Positions 21,101 through 32,452 of a DNA stretch of 64,000 nt are shown here, piece after piece; the stretch's first letter is position 1; each line of letters opens with the position of its first letter. Source of the stretch: Plasmodium malariae. Taxonomy: Eukaryota > Apicomplexa > Aconoidasida > Haemosporida > Plasmodiidae. Where the stretch lies: assembly GCF_900090045.1 (NCBI RefSeq), contig NC_041778.1, forward strand, positions 967,501-1,031,500, in the 5' to 3' direction. A program made the position numbers and the translations under genes. The notes beneath the pieces are model-generated. The model was not told where the DNA came from and made no database searches. It saw only the letters and a list, made by a program, of their open reading frames with translations.

Positions 21101-23472
21101 TATGCATATATGCATGTTCATTTTTTTGTGCGGATTTGTAATTTTCCCGAAATTCGTTAGTACCTTTATTATAAAATTGCTTATTCAAAGAAAAACTGTT
21201 TTTTAATTGGCTATATTTTTTTTTCTCATTGGTTGTTATGTTAAGGTAAAAATTGAAATACATTTCATGCGAAAAAAGTAGAATTAGAAAAAAAAATGAA
21301 AATAGAGATATCACAAATAAGGAGAAGGTGGGGCTGTATTTCGAAAATAGATACTACAAAAGGTATAAAAGAAAAATTGAAATGGATTTAATTTTGGTTT
21401 TTAGGTGCGCATGTTCTTTTTGTTTTTTCTCCTTTTTTTTCTTCTTGTTTTACTATATTTTTTGTTCATTTTTTCTTCTTATTTTGTTTTTTCTTTTTTT
21501 TACATTAGCAATGGTTAAGTAAGTATTCGGCAAAACTTCATTGGTCCCTTTATCTATAAAAGTAGCTACGGGGTGGAAAATAAAAATAATTTTTATGGTA
21601 AATTATTATTTACTTTAATCTGAATGGAATTATTAAATAGTAAGTAGGTATATACGCATATTTTTTGTTAAAAAAAGCAAGGATGATTGTCATTTTTTCA
21701 TAATGTTCAATAAAGTAATAAGTTTCTGTATCGCTCTCTTTTGCTCTTTTTTGTACCTTCTAAAAGATTCTCATATTTCATAATACTATATAAACAAAGT
21801 GAGGCTACAAATGTTAGAAGAAAAAATGGTGGAAAGCGAAAAAAAAAAAAAAAAATATTTAAAATTAAGAATTTTTAATTTTAAATCAATAAGGATATGA
21901 TAGTTGTGTTTTTCCAGCGGTTACTTATGTAAGAGGCGTAAAAGGTAATTGCAATATTTATATAAATAAAAACAAAATAATAAATACTATTATATCCTCC
22001 AATACAGTTATTTAACAAAAAACAATGATGATCATAGCGAGGTATACATGATGAACAGTATTTGCAATGCTTGCTTCTTGCGGGTCTGCGAACAGTTGAA
22101 ATTTTTTAAATAATTTTCACGTTACTTATATGTTCTTTAGAATATCACTTCTGTGTCTTTTTTGTACTTTTCCTCCTTATATTTATATATTTATGTGTGT
22201 ACAAGTATATATGACGAACATACATAAAACCTTATTTTTTGTGAAAATGAAGTTTCACATACATCTGTTTTACATAAAGGAAAGCATTTCATATCGAGTT
22301 GAATCACTTCTTTACTTACTTTAAAATATGACAAGTTTCACATTTCGTGTTTGCATGAAAAATTATTTCATCATACGAGTAGAACTTCATGTGTTTGTCC
22401 AAAGATATAAGAGATATTTTTCCTGCAAAATTTTGTAGCACATATTTTACATATATATAAAAATACGAGGGAATAAGGGATGAAGGAGGGGAAAAAATAA
22501 ATTACCGGGATCGCTTAATGAGCAAGTAAAAAAGGATAAGATCCCACTTGAGAAAAGTAGTACACACAAAAAACTGAAATAGAAATGTAACAAAATGTTA
22601 GTATGCAAAAATGTGTATAAACACACAGGCATATGTATACAAATGTATGTATGTACGTATGTATTCATATATACACATTAAAACGAACTTATGCGTAGTT
22701 GAGCTCGAGTAACTAAACCTTCTGTAACTTGTTCTACAATATTGTTCTAATATAAAGTATGCTAAAAATAAAAAAATATACAATAATAATAAAACAGCGA
22801 ATTAATCATTTAGGCTACCAAAATTAGCAATTTAACGAAAAAAAAAAAAAGAACAAAAGAACAAAAGAACAAAAGAACAAAAGAACAAAAGAACAAAAGA
22901 ACAAAAGAACAAAAGAACAAACGAACAAAAGAACTAAAAGAACAAAAGAACTAAAAGAACAAACATTTGATTTAGCTTTTACTTACACTGAAAACGAATA
23001 ATAAGAAAACCACTTATGAGGTAAAAAAAGTAGAAAGCCTATATTAAGATGTTTTAAAAAAAAAAAAAAAAAATTTGTTATTTAAAATTATTTAAGGATC
23101 TAACTTTTTTGAATTATTTTTAACTTGAAAGATGTAAGAAAATTTGTGAAAAGTCCAATGGTGAAGTCCTTTTAAACAATTCATACTTTTATATATTAAA
23201 GTGTAAAAAAAGAAAATAAACATGAATGATACATAATATTTTTCATAAACGTGAACAGAAGTATAAATAACCACGAGAAAGTATATGTAAAAATTTGGGA
23301 AGAATAACTTTTTGTGATAATTTTTATTAAGAAAAAATAAAAAAGAATAAATTACACTAACACATATAATCCAATATCAATTAAAATTTACTTAGTGCAA
23401 TTCTGACTGTCTCCCTAAGAGGGATAAAAGCTTTTTCATAATTTCTGAAACGAAGCAATACATATGTACATG

Positions 23473-23531
<59 letters not shown>

Positions 23532-23676
23532 CGTAAGCATGCATTCTTACATATTTTGTCACTCCTTTGTGGTGAAATAAGAAGGGGAAAAATATTTTGC
23601 CTTTAAATTTGTATAAGCAAAAATTAATTCTAAAAGGGTGAAATATTTACATCTAAAAATTGTATTATTTTTTAAA
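20518..23676. other. Intergenic region, about 3.2 kb
   Basis: AT-rich spacer with a (TA)n tract at about 21050-21096, a poly(A) run near 21840, a GAACAAAA-type tandem repeat at about 22850-22965 and a long (TA)n at about 23473-23527. Short open frames such as 21253-21522 are poly-Phe/Ile artefacts. I see no gene I can support. Confidence 0.6.
22850..22965. repeat. Short tandem repeat of GAACAAAA-type units
   Basis: About a dozen copies of an 8-9 bp unit (AAAGAACA / AAAAGAAC) with a few single-base variants (CGAACAAAA, GAACTAAAA) in a purine-rich strand. Non-coding. Confidence 0.9.
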
Positions 23677-24630
23677 ATGAAGTGCAACTTGTTTCGTTTA
23701 TTCCCAACTGAGCGTAAGTGTTAAGAACGGGAGGTGTTGCTATGTGTTTAAATGTCATTTTAAAAAATAATAAATCTATTTATTGTTATTTCGTTATGCC
23801 TGTTTCAATTTTCCATATTTTATCTTATTTTAAGTTTTAACATGCCCAAATATTTTTTATTAAGTTATAAAAAACATAAGTGTCCTTTTTCTTTTTCTTT
23901 TTTTAAATAGCTACCGGTTCCTTAATAAAAATAAAAAATATTACATTTTTTGAAAAAGACATTGAGATAAAACATTTCCTTGAACATATAGGTAAATATA
24001 TTTACTTTTATACTGCTCCTATTTTAATATTTTATTTTTTATATATACCTTTTTAAAAACAGAGTTGCATGCTTTCACGATTACAATGATTTGAGGATTC
24101 ATTTTAATGTAAAACAATTAATATAGTAAATGGTTTGTAGTTCTTCACCCACTGTTAATTGTTCATATTATTACATGCGGTTGTTATGATGTCAATTGGG
24201 TATTTTTCTTTTTTTGATATGTACCCTTTGTAACGGATAAATTTACCCTTTAAAGAATTTATACACAGTTCTGATATTTGCTAAAAGCACGATTAAGGAT
24301 GTAAATACGTTAGTATACGCTCACGCATGTTTATATATATATATATATGCATATGTATATGTAAACTACTACAAAGAAGCTTGAATATGTTTATTTTTAG
24401 TGGACGTGTGCATTATTTTCGCGGATTCTGCTAAGAACGAAGCTTGTGCGTTGTTACATTCCAGGGAAGAAGCCTTACACCTTATGAAACTGTACAAAGT
24501 CATTTTTAAAAATATGATATTTTTTTCTTCAAATAAGCAAAATATGGAAATAGAAATATTTAACCAGGAGGAAGAAAGAATATTTTGGAAGGACGTAAAA
24601 AGGCATAACGTTAAATTTTACGTTTGGTAG
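23677..24630 (+). CDS. Small three-exon gene, possible RRM-like protein (115 aa)
   Basis: Exons 23677-23713, 23911-23991 and 24401-24630 join in frame (37+81+230 = 348 bases). Donors are C|GTAAGT and G|GTAAAT; acceptors are AAATAG and TTTTTAG. The product starts MKCNLFRLFPTEPTGSL and ends at TAG with NVKFYVW. The centre, roughly residues 15-75, has the look of an RNA-recognition fold: a short strand LIKIKNI (RNP2-like), a helix EKDIEIKHFLEHI, a strand VDVCIIFA, then NEACALLHSREEALHLM (RNP1-like strand plus helix). The key RNP1 aromatic residues are not obvious, so RNA binding is only a suggestion. The gene converges with the polyprenyl synthase gene. The gene model is fairly secure because all three phases agree; the function is not. 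Confidence 0.7.
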
Positions 24631-25364
24631 GGGAAACAAAAATTGCGCAAATTTAACTATATTAAAACGTAAACAATTTTTTCTTTTTTTTTGTTTTCAT
24701 TCCTTTTTTTATAGTTGTAATGAACACAAATGAATATTCATAAAAAGAGTTAAATATATGAAAAGAAATAACGAAGTGTAAACAAAGCAACGTAAAAAAA
24801 AATAAAGCAAACAACGTGGTCAGACGGGGTGAGAAAAAAAAAAAAAAATGTATATACATATGTATATATACCCATATACATATATACATATACACACATG
24901 TAAATATATACATATACACACATGTAAATATATACATATACACACATGTAAATATATACATATACACACATGTAAATATATACATACGTATATATTCTAT
25001 ATACATTAAACATAATAAAACAACCAAAATTAAAATAAACGGGAGGTGAACAAATGGGGGGGAAATAAATTTAAGAGTAATGCTATGAGAAATGTATGAA
25101 CAAATTGGGAAAATAGGAAACATGTCAATAACTTGAAATGTTATATGCGTAATTATTTCACGAATTTGTATTAATTAGCTCTCGCTTGGTTAAAAAAAAA
25201 AAAAAAAAAAAAGAAGAAGAAGCTTCGTTTTCTCAGACATTTTTTTATGCTTTACAGTTATCTTGTCTGGTTATGTGACCTGCTTCATATATTGATCTGC
25301 ACTTTATGATTTATGGTGGTTTTTTAGATGGGTTTATTTTGCCTTTCTTTTCTTCAGTTTTGAA
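24631..25364. other. Convergent 3' spacer
   Basis: Between two convergent genes, so it should hold both 3' UTRs. It contains poly(A/T) runs and a 24-bp tandem repeat (about four units) at roughly 24884-24984. No gene seen. Confidence 0.65.
24884..24984. repeat. 24-bp minisatellite, about four units
   Basis: Four near-identical 24-bp units made of CATATACACACATG and TAAATATATA blocks. The stop-free unit creates shadow open frames on both strands. Confidence 0.9.
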
Positions 25365-26927
25365 TTACTTTGTATTACGTGATAATATATTTAATACTAA
25401 GTTGATTAAAGCTTCCCTACTCTGATTTATTTCGTTTTTTTCAGAATTAGCTATTTCCACATTTCTCGTAGTTCTGCAATAAGAAATGAGTGAAGACAAA
25501 ATATCAGAAGCCTTTTTTATATGTAATAAAGAACATAATTCATTTTTTTTCATACTATTTGTTTTGTTAATATAAAATAATATATTATTAATATCACTGT
25601 CTGTAAGAGATCTTTTATTAATTAATGATAATATAATCTCTGGGTTGTAGTTATAACTAAATAATAATGGAGCAGTTTTTATGTTATTTTTTAAATCATT
25701 TAATATAGGTGTTTTAGTATTAGAATCTACTTTATAATCTAAGTAATCATCATATAACTGAAATGCCATACCTATATGTAATCCTAAATTAAAACATAAC
25801 TCAGTGATTTTTTCATTTTTGAAAGAAAGAATAGCTATACAAGCAAATAAATGAGAAAAAAGAGACGCTGTTTTATGAAATGTTTTTATAAAATATGTTT
25901 TTAGTGCGTCTTCTATATTTCTATATTTCAAATTTGTTTGCAAGAATTCGCCCTTTATTAAGCTTTCTACAACATAGGCAAACCTTCTACAAATTTTTGG
26001 AGATCCTGTACCTGCAAATACTGAACTTGCACGAGCCAATAAAAAGTCACCTGATAAGATTGATATTTTATTTCCATATTTTTTATGTAATGCCAAAGCT
26101 CCTCTTCTTTTAGTTGATTCATCAATTACATCATCATGCAATAGAGAACCCATATGGATAATTTCTGATGCGGCAATAATTTTATTTTGATTTTCTACTA
26201 TTTTTTTTTTTGATACATTATTAATTGGTGAATTGATAATGGCTAATTTTTTTTTTGATAAAGAATTTTTACTACTTCCAATTAATTTAGAGCTATTTCT
26301 TTGAATATTTCTAAATTTAAAATTATTTTTTGAAGATATATTATTATCTACATAGGATAAAATATTTTTTAATAAAATACTTAAAATAACTCTAAATTTT
26401 TTTCCTTGATATAAATAAATATATGTAATAAATTCATCGATATTATTGTAATCTGTCTTAATGATATTATATATATATTCGTCAATATTTTTAATTTTAT
26501 TTTCACATAACATATATGGGTCTATTCCACTTTTTATTGTATTAAAATGATCATGTAGATTATTTAAGTCACGATCAACTTCTTCCTCCTTATAATGCAG
26601 TACTTTCATACAGAGTAAAATTTCTTTGTATACACTATCTGAGTACAGTAAACTGTTATGTTCATAAGAATTAAATGTTTTCCTATTTGTATCTGATAAT
26701 ACTTTATTCCTTAGGTATTTTCTTTTAAATATGAAAAGAGAAGCTTTTATTAATTCCACAAAAGGATTTATGTCCCTTTTCTTGTACAGATGATATAAGT
26801 TACTTTTCCAAGTTGCGTTTTCTTTGAGTAAATAATCATTCTTATTAATTAGTAGTGAATTAAAACATTTTGTTTTGCAATAGCTGAGAAATTCCTTTAT
26901 GTGTTTTTTATTACTCAGATAGAACAT
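25365..26927 (-). CDS. Polyprenyl (octaprenyl-type) diphosphate synthase
   Basis: Single-exon, 520 residues. A trans-isoprenyl diphosphate synthase: it adds isopentenyl diphosphate units to an allylic primer to build a long polyprenyl chain. The first Asp-rich motif is DDVID at residues 265-269, in LLHDDVIDESTKRRG, and the second is DDYLD at 393-397, in MAFQLYDDYLDYK. GDFLLARAS and a KTAPLLFS-like segment after the second motif also fit the family. The usual GKRLRP motif appears as GKKFRV (about residues 176-181), so the proline is replaced. About 100 extra N-terminal residues and a Lys/Asn-rich insert before the first motif make it longer than bacterial enzymes. The N-terminus could hold organelle targeting, but no clean signal peptide is visible. 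The P. falciparum gene at this syntenic position has been studied as an apicoplast-linked polyprenyl synthase. Chain length cannot be read from sequence alone. Confidence 0.92.
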   Translation of the reverse strand: MFYLSNKKHIKEFLSYCKTKCFNSLLINKNDYLLKENATWKSNLYHLYKKRDINPFVELIKASLFIFKRKYLRNKVLSDTNRKTFNSYEHNSLLYSDSVYKEILLCMKVLHYKEEEVDRDLNNLHDHFNTIKSGIDPYMLCENKIKNIDEYIYNIIKTDYNNIDEFITYIYLYQGKKFRVILSILLKNILSYVDNNISSKNNFKFRNIQRNSSKLIGSSKNSLSKKKLAIINSPINNVSKKKIVENQNKIIAASEIIHMGSLLHDDVIDESTKRRGALALHKKYGNKISILSGDFLLARASSVFAGTGSPKICRRFAYVVESLIKGEFLQTNLKYRNIEDALKTYFIKTFHKTASLFSHLFACIAILSFKNEKITELCFNLGLHIGMAFQLYDDYLDYKVDSNTKTPILNDLKNNIKTAPLLFSYNYNPEIILSLINKRSLTDSDINNILFYINKTNSMKKNELCSLLHIKKASDILSSLISYCRTTRNVEIANSEKNEINQSREALINLVLNILSRNTK

Positions 26928-27036
26928 TATTAACTAGTGGCTCTGCGCTCAACCACGGAGAGGCGGTTGTGATGATTGTATTTTAAAGGGGTACAGGTAC
27001 CTATGCATGCAAATACACATAAACGTACACATATAC

Positions 27037-27067
<31 letters not shown>

Positions 27068-27867
27068 AGCATGATGTATGTCTGTGCAATAAGCGTAAAT
27101 ATATTTTAGGTGTATTTAAATATAACTCTATATTACGAATTCATATTTAATGTAATACGGTAAGAATACATAATAATCTTCTTACAAATGATCACGTGTA
27201 AAAATGTATGCATGATGTTATAATTAAATTTATGTAAAATTAAAATTTTAAGATTGAATTTAATTCAGTACTTATATTTCATGAGTATAAAATAAATTAC
27301 AAAAAAAACTATGACATACAAGAAAATATCTTCCCTTTTTTATCTATATAAAGAAAATAATTAACATGGGAGACTAATGTTTATTGCTCCACATTTGCTT
27401 CTTTAAAATAATGGGAAAAAAAATACATACATACATATGTATATTATAAATTCCTTTCTTCTTGATTTACAAAAAAAAAAAATATTAATACTAATTTTGA
27501 GGTTACATAATGAACAAAAAAAAAAACCAAATTTCCTCGAAGTCTTGGAAAAAAAATGAAAAATTTTTTTTGATGTGTTTTAATTTTATATTTCATTCAT
27601 TTATCATTGTTTAATTTCCATTATTTTAAAAATGGAGTTTTTTTCTGAATAGATCTTTTTTTGTAATTTATTGTTTTTCTTTTTCACAAATTATGAAATG
27701 TATTTATATATTTCACTTTAGCAAAAATGAAATTATTTGGTCCACAGTTCATAAGAAAAAAAAAAAGAAAAGTTTAAACTTACTAAAAGGGTGCAGAAAG
27801 TAGGGGGAGGCTTCGATTTTTTTTTTTTGTTTTATGATATATCATAAGATTTTTCATTCAAAAGAAT
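26928..27867. promoter_or_regulatory. Divergent intergenic region, likely two promoters
   Basis: Separates the minus-strand polyprenyl synthase from a plus-strand gene, so it should contain both promoters and 5' leaders. It holds a (TA)n run at about 27042-27067 and poly(A/T) runs. I identified no specific transcription-factor site. Confidence 0.5.
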
Positions 27868-30800
27868 ATGTTTTACTTGTACAATAAACTTACTGAATCA
27901 TCTAGGAAATCTCATAATGAAAAAAGTAACAGCAATGTACGAAAGGAAAAGGATGTAATTTTTTCGTCCGATGGGAATATGTATAGAAAGAAACATAGAG
28001 AAGAGGACTACAAGAAAGATGAAGATTTTTTTTTGATGTTTGAGGAGAAAGAAAGAAATGAAGGTAGCAAATTAAATAAGGGGGACAGTGAGAGTAGTAG
28101 TGAAAAACAAAATTGTAATATTTTTCTAAAGGATGAAAACATAGAAGGGGCACATATTATATCAGAATTAAAAGAGAAAAAGAAGGATACAGAGAGAGAA
28201 ATGGATGTAAAGTGGAAAGGGAATGATATGAAATGTGAAAGGATAGACGTAGCTTGTGAAGGGGCTGGAGTGGCCTTTGAATGGATTGAGACAATGTGCG
28301 AAGGGGTTGGCGAGAGTAGTGAGCAACCCGATATACACACTGATAATGTTAATGCACAGTGTGAACAGCTTGATGAAAGCGGCGACGATTTTTTTAAAAT
28401 AGATGAAGGCAATTTTTCCACCTTCACATTTGCCGCCAGTTATGATACTAAAAGAAACAGTGTGGAAGGATATTCTGGAAATACGAATTATGAGTGTAAA
28501 AGGAGTGATGTAATAAATGAGGAAAATTATGAAAATCCTTCATCCATTCTTAATGTAAATATTAGTTTTGCTGATAATGGAAGGAATCTTTTATTATCAG
28601 ATGAGAAAAAGGAACTGCAAAATGATAACTCTGAATCTCTAGTTTTGGAAAAAACTTTAAGTGTTCCTACCCTATATAAGAATGAGGCTTTTTTTATACC
28701 TCATAAAAATTTAACACAAAGTGACGATAATGTGTCAGAATATAAAAAAGAAAAGTTAGAATTTTTATTACTTGAAGATGGTAATAAAAATATAAAAAAA
28801 GACGAACATTCTGAAAGGGGATATACATTAAAAGAAGTAACATCAATATATTCATATAACCATAATTCTGTACATGTAAAATCAGAGAAAGAAGTTAGTA
28901 TTAATGAAAAAATAAAAACAGAATTTTTATGTTCGAATATTTCAGAAAAAAATATTTCACATGAAAGTTTATGTAAAAAAATGAACTCAAATAGTGCAGT
29001 AACTTATGGTAATTTGGATGGTGAAAATGAACGTAAGGCTGATACTTTTAACATTAATTTTATTTTTGCAAAGACAGATAGTGAAGGTGGTAAAATGGGA
29101 AATTCTAATGATAATGAAGAAAATAAAAGGGGGAATTTGAAGGAGGCTTACAGTCATAACAATGCACACATTGATATGGATTATGAGGCAAATGATGACA
29201 AATACAATAGTGATGTACATAGTAGTGTACATAATGATATACCGAACAGTGCACATAATGATATACAGAATGGTGTACCTAATACCAATGTGCACATCAG
29301 TAGAAATAACTTGAAGGATGATTCTAGTGAGTTTTTTTATTTTTTTCATAGTAATAAAGGAGATGGGAATCTAGGAGAACAAATCTTTGTAAATAAAAAT
29401 TTGGAAAATTTAGAAAAAATTATAGAACAAGACAATAATAGAAGTCTGTTAGGTAATATTTTAGGTGGAAAGAAAGAGATAGAAAGTTCCCATGTAGAAT
29501 TAGAAAATGGAAATGATAACGAAGTACTTGAAAAAAGTGGTTCGGTAAATAGTGAAACAATGGAAGTAGGAAGTATTAAATCAGGAAAAGATGATGAGCA
29601 ATTTATTTGGGAGAGTCCATCTGAAGTGAAAGGTATAGTAAATGGTAAGGAGAAAATATATTCTGAGAATAAAGACGTGGTTGAAGTGGAGGAAGCAGCC
29701 GTGGAGGTAGTGGACCTTAAAGACGAAAAACGCTTTGAGAGTAAAGAAGTGGCCGAAGAAGAGGAAGTAGTGGAGGCGGCAGTAGACTATGAAAAGGAAA
29801 AACTTTTTGAGAGTAAAGAAATGGTTGAAAAGGAGAAAGTAGTGGATAAAGAAGTGGAATATATAGAGAAAAAACGATTTGAGAGCAAAGAAGTGGCTGA
29901 AGAAGAGGAGGTAGTGGAGGCGGCAGTAGACTATGAAAAGGAAAAACTTTTTGAGAGTAAAGAAATGGTTGAAAAGGAGAAAGTAGTGGATAAAAAAGTG
30001 GAATATATAGAGAAAAAACGATTTGAGAGCAAAGAAGTGGTTGAAGAGGAAGTAGCCAATTTTGTAGAGGAAAAACGCTCTAATAATAAATATGTCATTG
30101 AAGCGGAGGAAGTAGCTGAAGGGATAGTTGATTATGGAGAGGAAAGATGTTCTGAGAGTAAAGAAATGGCTGTAAAAGAAGAGATACCAGAAAAATCAGC
30201 GGAATATGTAAAGGGAAAACGTTTTAAGAGTAAAGAAGTGGCTGAAGAAGAGGAAGTAGTGAAGGCGGCAGTAGACTATGAAAAGGAAAAACTTTTTGAG
30301 AGTAAAGAAATGGTTGAAAAGGAGAAAGTAGTGGATAAAAAAGTGGAATATATAGAGAAAAAGCAATTTGAGAGTAAAGAAATGACCTCAAAAGAAGAAG
30401 CAGAGTACGTAGAGAGAAAAATTTTGCAGAGTAAAGAATTTACTGAAGAAGAGGAAGTAGTGGAGTTTGATAAGGAACAACTTTTTGAGAGTAAAGAAGC
30501 GCCTGAAAAAGAAAAAGTGGAGTTTGTAGAGAAAAAACTTTTTGAGAGTAAAGAAATGGCTAAAGAGGAAGCAGTGACGTATGAAAAGGAAAAAAAATTT
30601 GAGAGTAAAGAAACGACTGAAGAAGAGGCTTATATAGAGGAAAAACCTTTTCAGAGTAAAGAAATCGTTGAAGAAGAGGTAGTGGAATATGAAGAGGAAA
30701 AACTTTTTGAGAATAAAGAAATGACTAAGGTAGAGGAAATGGGTGAGATAACAGCCAAGATAAACGATTTTGGAAGTGTAGAGATGTATGAAACAGAGAA

Positions 30801-32452
30801 GATTTTAGAAGAACGTAGAAATTTTGCCTCCTTTGAAGATAATTCATTGGAAAGGATAGAATTAAAAAATAGCAAATTTAATGAATTAAATGAAAATAAT
30901 AATAAACTTGAAAATATTAATGAGAGAAATATGACAAAGGTAAAAATGTGTGAAAGTGTTATTCTTGAAAAAAGGGAAGAAAATGAAAAAAAGTGTGAAA
31001 ATAAAAAATTAACCCTAGAAGAAATTAATGAAATAAAAGTTGATAAAATTTTTAACATCAAAAGTATAGAAGAGGAAAAAAAAAAAGAAGCAATTTTCTC
31101 ATTAAATAAGGAACATGCACATTCATTAATTGATGAAGGTTATGAAGAAGGATTTTTATTGTCATTCGAATTAAATAACTCTAAAAGAACGTTCGGAGAT
31201 GATAATATTAACATAAATAATACGATAAAAGAACAATTGGAGGATGCTAATACAGAAATGAGTTGTAATCATTTTTTAAATATTATCAATGAAGAAAACA
31301 TACACAGAATATATGATGTGACAAAGGAATTGAATTGTTCTCAAAAAAATTCTTTGAAAGAGGAAAGAGAATTCTCTATTAATGGATATAAGAAGAATGT
31401 GTTATATGAGCAAAATGGAAATATTATTAACCATATTAATAATAGTTATTTGAATAATAAATTACAAAGTGGGAGGAACAATGGAAGAAGTGAATTTACC
31501 AAAGATATTGAAGAATTAGAAATTGCAATGAGGAAATGTAATGAAAAAGAAGTCGATAGAAATGATAAAGTTGAAAAAAGGATCACACTGCTTGATATGG
31601 AGCATACGGCTAATTTAAGGAAAGTAGAACATGAGGAAATAATTTTTAAGTGTGAAAAGAAGAAGAAAGGGGAAAAAAGGAATAAAAGGAACAAGAAACA
31701 CATTAATCGCTATTTGTTTAACATTACAAAACAGTTCGAATACGAATCAAACAGTTTACAATATTTGAAGGCTTTGAAAGAGTTGCCTCCACTAAAATTT
31801 TTGAAATGCAAAGATATGAAACCGTTTTTACATCTTTTTAACATTGTTTTGAAAGTTGTGTGTGAGCATTACCGTAATGGTACGCTAAACATTACAGTCA
31901 ATAAGCCTATGTATTAAGTACACACACGTGTTGATTTGTATGCACATATGTATATGTATTTTTTCATTTGTGTATATCTGTATATGTATATACATATATA
32001 TTAATATGTTTGTCTTTGTTTACCGCAGAAGATTTTGTGTATGTTTTGGCTGGAGATGAGACTGGCTGCATTTATGTAAAGCTCAGCCTAAAGCATAAGG
32101 AATTCTGCGAGGTATAATAGAAAAGAGAAAAAGAAATAAAGACTGATCCTTTTAGAGATTTGCGAGTATGTGAGTTGTATAAAAGTCTGTATGTGTGGGT
32201 GTGTTTGTATATATGTACACTGATGCATTTTATGTTTCCTGAAATTGTTTTTATTATTTTCTACACGTTTAGGCAGGAAAAAATTTCATTTTAGCAAATT
32301 GCTGTTCTGCGGTTGAAGGTTATCGCATAATATTAGAAATTAACGAATATAGTAATATATTCTTATTAAAATATAACACTATAAAAGATGTTAACAAAAA
32401 TATAAATTTTTCTGATGCTAAATTTGTCACGTTGTCCGAATGTAGAATTTAA
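27868..32452 (+). CDS. Repeat-rich charged protein with a C-terminal OB-fold (three exons)
   Basis: Exons 27868-31879, 32029-32111 and 32273-32452 join in frame (4012+83+180 bases; 1424 residues). The donor AATG|GTACGC is chosen because phase 1 gives GAA GAT TTT; reading on without splicing reaches a stop at 31917. Residues 1-610 are acidic low complexity. Residues ~615-960 hold about 15 repeats centred on FESKE, with long DNA-level duplications. The last ~130 residues (LKFLKCKDMKPFLHLFNIVLKVV, then EDFVYVLAGDETGCIYVKL, then EGYRIILEINEYSN) follow the strand order of SOSS-B/RPA-like OB-folds: a D-x-T-G-x-I turn, then a G-x-x-L-like strand. I infer nucleic-acid or protein binding; the family match is by eye. 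A basic stretch (KKKKGEKRNKRNKKH) precedes the fold. It is divergent from the polyprenyl synthase. Confidence 0.8.
29673..30720 (+). repeat. Coding repeat region, FESKE-type units
   Basis: About 15 units carry the core (F/S)ESKE followed by VAEEEE, MVEKEK or a variant and a spacer of 10-25 residues. A composite of about 150 bp (AVDYEKEKLFESKE, then MVEKEKVVDK, then VEYIEKKRFESKE) occurs three times, near 29770, 29920 and 30260, with very few differences. That indicates recent segmental duplication inside the gene. Confidence 0.9.

Noticed and set aside
21253..21522. Plus-strand ORF of 89 codons with a Phe/Leu-rich end
   Set aside because: The hydrophobic end is a T-rich tract, the start is not a convincing leader and I found no adjoining exons.
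31880..31917. Reading the repeat-rich gene as a single exon ending at 31917
   Set aside because: The unspliced end truncates a fold; a GT donor at 31880 restores a phase-correct continuation into two exons with clear coding character.
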